DNA of 9,185 nt from Porticoccaceae bacterium UBA1117 (GTDB taxonomy: Bacteria > Pseudomonadota > Gammaproteobacteria > Pseudomonadales > Porticoccaceae), in the NCBI GenBank assembly GCA_002313335.1, contig DCBC01000052.1, positions 1 to 9,185 of the forward strand, written 5' to 3'. Below are positions 7,124 to 9,185 of this stretch, piece by piece. The notes under the pieces are model-generated. The model made no database searches. It saw only the letters and a list, made by a program, of their open reading frames with translations, and was not told the DNA's origin. The position numbers were made by a program, and so were the translations under genes. Every line of letters begins with the position of its first letter. The stretch's first letter is position 1.

Positions 7124-9185
7124 TTAGAGTGCAGGCGCCAACTCATCGAGGTAAGCTTCAACATCGGCACCGGATGTTCTTGTTGCATCTGCAGCTACAG
7201 CATTTGCTATAAGCGAATCCCCACTCAAACCAAACAAGTACCTCAAGATCAATAACCCATCTGTCAATGCGTCTACTCGACCATTACCGTCAATATCCAA
7301 AAGTTCACCAAGTACTCCAATTTGGGACTCAATCTCTTCTGACTCGACATACACTGCACCAGAGCCGATGACGCCAACAACCAGAGTATCACCGGTTAAA
7401 CCAAACATACCTCGTAGTATTAAAATACCATCGGTGAGCGCGTCATATTGACCATTTCCGTCGATGTCTATTGATCCAGAAGGCGCAGTTCCCGCTAAGA
7501 ATTCATCCAAGGCCAGCACACCATCATTGTCAACATCACTTACAGCGTCAGAGGGGTCATTGGGATCAAGTCCATAACGATGCTCCCAAGCATCAGGCAT
7601 ACCATCGTTATCTGAATCTAAAGCGTACAGCTTATTGTTGGGATAAGCATCTGAATTATCCCCCACACCATCCGAGTCAGCATCTGCCGTTTCAGTAGCA
7701 TCTAGAGGAAAAGCATCGAGATTATTGGCGACACCATCACCATCACTATCATTAGTCGAATCTAAGGGTAATGAATCATCTTCATCAATTACACCATCAC
7801 CATCATCATCGTTATCCGCATTATTACCAATACCATCCAAATCAGTATCCAGTGTTTCAGCCGGATCTAAGGGTAATGCATCATCTTCATCAATTACGCC
7901 ATCGTTATCATCATCCGGGTCAGCATTATTGCCAATGCCGTCTAAATCAGCATCTAATGTTTCAGCCGAATCTAGCGGAAATACATCTGATCCATCGCTA
8001 ACACCATCACCATCATCATCTGTATCTGCGTTGTTACCAATGCCATCTGAATCAGTATCAATCGTTTCAGCTGGATCTAGCGGGAACGCATCAAACTCAT
8101 TGGTAACGCCATCACTATCAGTATCTAAAAGGATAGTGATATCCACCGTAGCCGCAGCACTGTCTAGGCGCCCATCATTAACCTTAAAGCTAAAGCTATC
8201 GGCAACTGCCTCTGCCTCCGTACTCACATAGGTGACCACCGAAGGTATTCTATCGCCGACCTGAATTCTAGAAATAGCATCAATGATAACTAGTCCATTT
8301 TCCTGGGCAATATAGGCGATACTATCATCACTAGACAAAGCCACTCCACGAGATGCACTCGTGTTGAAGATTCCCTTAGATCTAGGTGTTGCCTTGTTAC
8401 TAACATCAATAACCTCAAGACTGTCTACGTCAGCTATAAAGGCAGAGCTGCCATCTGATGATAACGCTAAGCCCCAACTATCGCCCTCTGTATCGAAGTT
8501 ACTGAGTATGACCGGATTAGCCGAGTCAGTGATATCCACAATCTGTAACCCGAAAGTATCATCGGTAACATAGGCCGTATAACCATCATTGGATAACTTA
8601 ACTGCTCTCGCGCTGCCCGGGGTATCAAGGGTACTCACCAACACCGGGGCGGCAGGATTACTGATATCAATAATGTCCAAGCCAGCATCAGCCACAGTGA
8701 CATAAGCCGTATTTTCATCCGGAGAAAGTCCAACTCCATATGCTGTGCCTGAAGTGGCTAAGGACCCTACTAAGAATGGCGATTGAGCATCTGTAATATC
8801 AACGATCTGTAAGCTAAACACGTCTGCGATAAAGATAGTTCCCTCATCACTTGATAGAGTTACACCTATGCTTGCGCCCTCTGTATCAAATGTACTGAGT
8901 AAAGCTGGATTAGACGAGTCAGTAACATCTATAATCTGCAGTCCGGCCTCCTCGTCAGCTATGTATACGGTATTACCATCACTAGAGACGGTCACATTAA
9001 AAGCAAGCCCACTGGTGTCAAAAGTACTCATTGTTACTGGATTTGAGGCATCCGTGATATCGATAATTTGTAATCCAGCCTCATAATCCGCAATAAAGGC
9101 CCTATTGCCGTCGTATGAAATAGCAACCTTCAAGCTGATACTATTATTGGCTACTGAACCCAGTAAGCTTGGGTTAAACGCTGCT
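7124..9185 (-). CDS. Large calcium-binding repeat protein (LVIVD, TSP3, dockerin-like), 5' end cut
   Basis: The visible frame has 686 codons and a stop at 7124. The repeat pattern continues unbroken to base 9185 (…NPSLLGSVANNS…), so the true start and any signal peptide lie beyond the edge. A TTG at 9133 sits inside a repeat and should not be taken as the start. Numbering from that TTG, residues 1-290 are LVIVD repeats, known to build beta-propellers. Residues about 300-335 resemble the end of a cadherin-like module (DSFSFKVNDGRLDSAAATV). Residues 337-500 are thrombospondin type 3 aspartate-rich repeats. Residues 506-551 have an EF-hand-like pattern (DNDGMPDAWE … DNDGV … EFLAGT), and 555-638 hold two dockerin-like repeats. 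There is almost no cysteine. Export and Ca2+ binding are inferred from the domains; the ligand is unknown. No GlyGly-CTERM or LPXTG-type anchor ends the protein. Confidence 0.9.
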   Translation of the reverse strand, partial: AAFNPSLLGSVANNSISLKVAISYDGNRAFIADYEAGLQIIDITDASNPVTMSTFDTSGLAFNVTVSSDGNTVYIADEEAGLQIIDVTDSSNPALLSTFDTEGASIGVTLSSDEGTIFIADVFSLQIVDITDAQSPFLVGSLATSGTAYGVGLSPDENTAYVTVADAGLDIIDISNPAAPVLVSTLDTPGSARAVKLSNDGYTAYVTDDTFGLQIVDITDSANPVILSNFDTEGDSWGLALSSDGSSAFIADVDSLEVIDVSNKATPRSKGIFNTSASRGVALSSDDSIAYIAQENGLVIIDAISRIQVGDRIPSVVTYVSTEAEAVADSFSFKVNDGRLDSAAATVDITILLDTDSDGVTNEFDAFPLDPAETIDTDSDGIGNNADTDDDGDGVSDGSDVFPLDSAETLDADLDGIGNNADPDDDNDGVIDEDDALPLDPAETLDTDLDGIGNNADNDDDGDGVIDEDDSLPLDSTNDSDGDGVANNLDAFPLDATETADADSDGVGDNSDAYPNNKLYALDSDNDGMPDAWEHRYGLDPNDPSDAVSDVDNDGVLALDEFLAGTAPSGSIDIDGNGQYDALTDGILILRGMFGLTGDTLVVGVIGSGAVYVESEEIESQIGVLGELLDIDGNGRVDALTDGLLILRYLFGLSGDSLIANAVAADATRTSGADVEAYLDELAPAL
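7220..7471 (-). repeat. Pair of C-terminal dockerin-like repeats (coding)
   Basis: Two copies of a 27-residue motif, DIDGNGxxDALTDG followed by (I/L)LILRxxFGL(T/S)G, start 57 residues apart (7391-7471 and 7220-7300). Each is a calcium-loop plus helix pattern like half of a type I dockerin. Loop positions 1, 3, 5 and 9 are D, D, N and D, but position 12 is T with D at 13, unlike the classic dockerin loop. A 31-residue tail follows the second copy. Cohesin binding cannot be claimed from the sequence. Confidence 0.75.
7757..8071 (-). repeat. Three tandem 105-base thrombospondin type 3 units (coding)
   Basis: Three consecutive 35-residue units, each beginning AET(I/L)D and ending FPLDS or LPLD(P/S), fill exactly 315 bases in frame. 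Each carries two aspartate-rich loops (D-D-G-I-G-N-N-A-D and D-D-D-G-D-G-V type). Units two and three are the most alike, including runs of near-identical DNA. Half units flank them, extending the calcium-binding region to 7634-8125. Confidence 0.85.
8264..9185 (-). repeat. LVIVD beta-propeller repeats (coding)
   Basis: Seven copies of a repeat with core L-x-I-I-D-I-T-D-x-x-N-P are visible, starting at residues 21, 65, 108, 152, 196, 239 and 281 (counted from the TTG at 9133). The spacing is 42 to 44 residues. Each copy also has SSDGxxAYIAD-like and STFDTEG-like segments. The tail of an eighth copy lies before residue 1. Some copies share DNA stretches (for example near 8520-8550, 8900-8940 and 9040-9075), but they have diverged, so the expansion is not recent. 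Confidence 0.85.

Noticed and set aside
7725..8231. Plus-strand ORF of 168 codons rich in serine
   Set aside because: It is antisense to the thrombospondin type 3 region. Aspartate codons read backwards give Ser, Ile and Val codons, which explains both its openness and its composition.
9131..9133. TTG as the start of the large repeat protein
   Set aside because: The same frame stays open to the window edge and encodes the end of another LVIVD repeat, so the start lies outside the window.

Overview
The window holds the upstream part of a respiratory complex I (NADH:quinone oxidoreductase type I) operon and, upstream of it, a large calcium-binding repeat protein of surface or secreted type. 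Every supported gene is on the minus strand, so the genes are read from right to left. The fused nuoCD gene, the order nuoA-B-CD-E-F-G and the close similarity of every subunit to the E. coli type point to a gammaproteobacterium. The moderate GC content and the LVIVD / thrombospondin-3 / dockerin-like protein fit a marine member, but the exact lineage is inference.

Region 1 (1-6570) is nuoG (cut by the left edge), nuoF, nuoE, nuoCD, nuoB and nuoA. Adjacent genes overlap or nearly touch (TGATG, ATGA and TAATG junctions), except for a 28-base gap between nuoB and nuoCD. This is one translationally coupled transcription unit. NuoE, F and G form the NADH-oxidising module (FMN, N1a, N3, N1b, N4, N5 and the extra N7 cluster). 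NuoB and NuoCD form the connecting module that passes electrons to quinone at N2. NuoA is the first membrane subunit. The remaining nuo genes (H to N) should lie beyond the left edge.

Region 2 (6563-6988) is the nuo leader. It holds an apparent 49-codon gene for a single-pass membrane peptide that overlaps the nuoA start by 8 bases, an AT-rich stretch with two near-identical palindromes about five helical turns apart, and a terminator built from a perfect 19-bp inverted repeat. The small ORF is the most novel candidate in the window.

Region 3 (7124-9185) is the 3' part of one long open frame whose start lies beyond the right edge. The visible 686 residues run as LVIVD beta-propeller-like repeats, a short cadherin-like segment, thrombospondin type 3 calcium repeats, an EF-hand-like segment and two C-terminal dockerin-like repeats. 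It is separated from nuo by the terminator and is probably an independent transcript. No RNA gene, CRISPR array or mobile element was seen.
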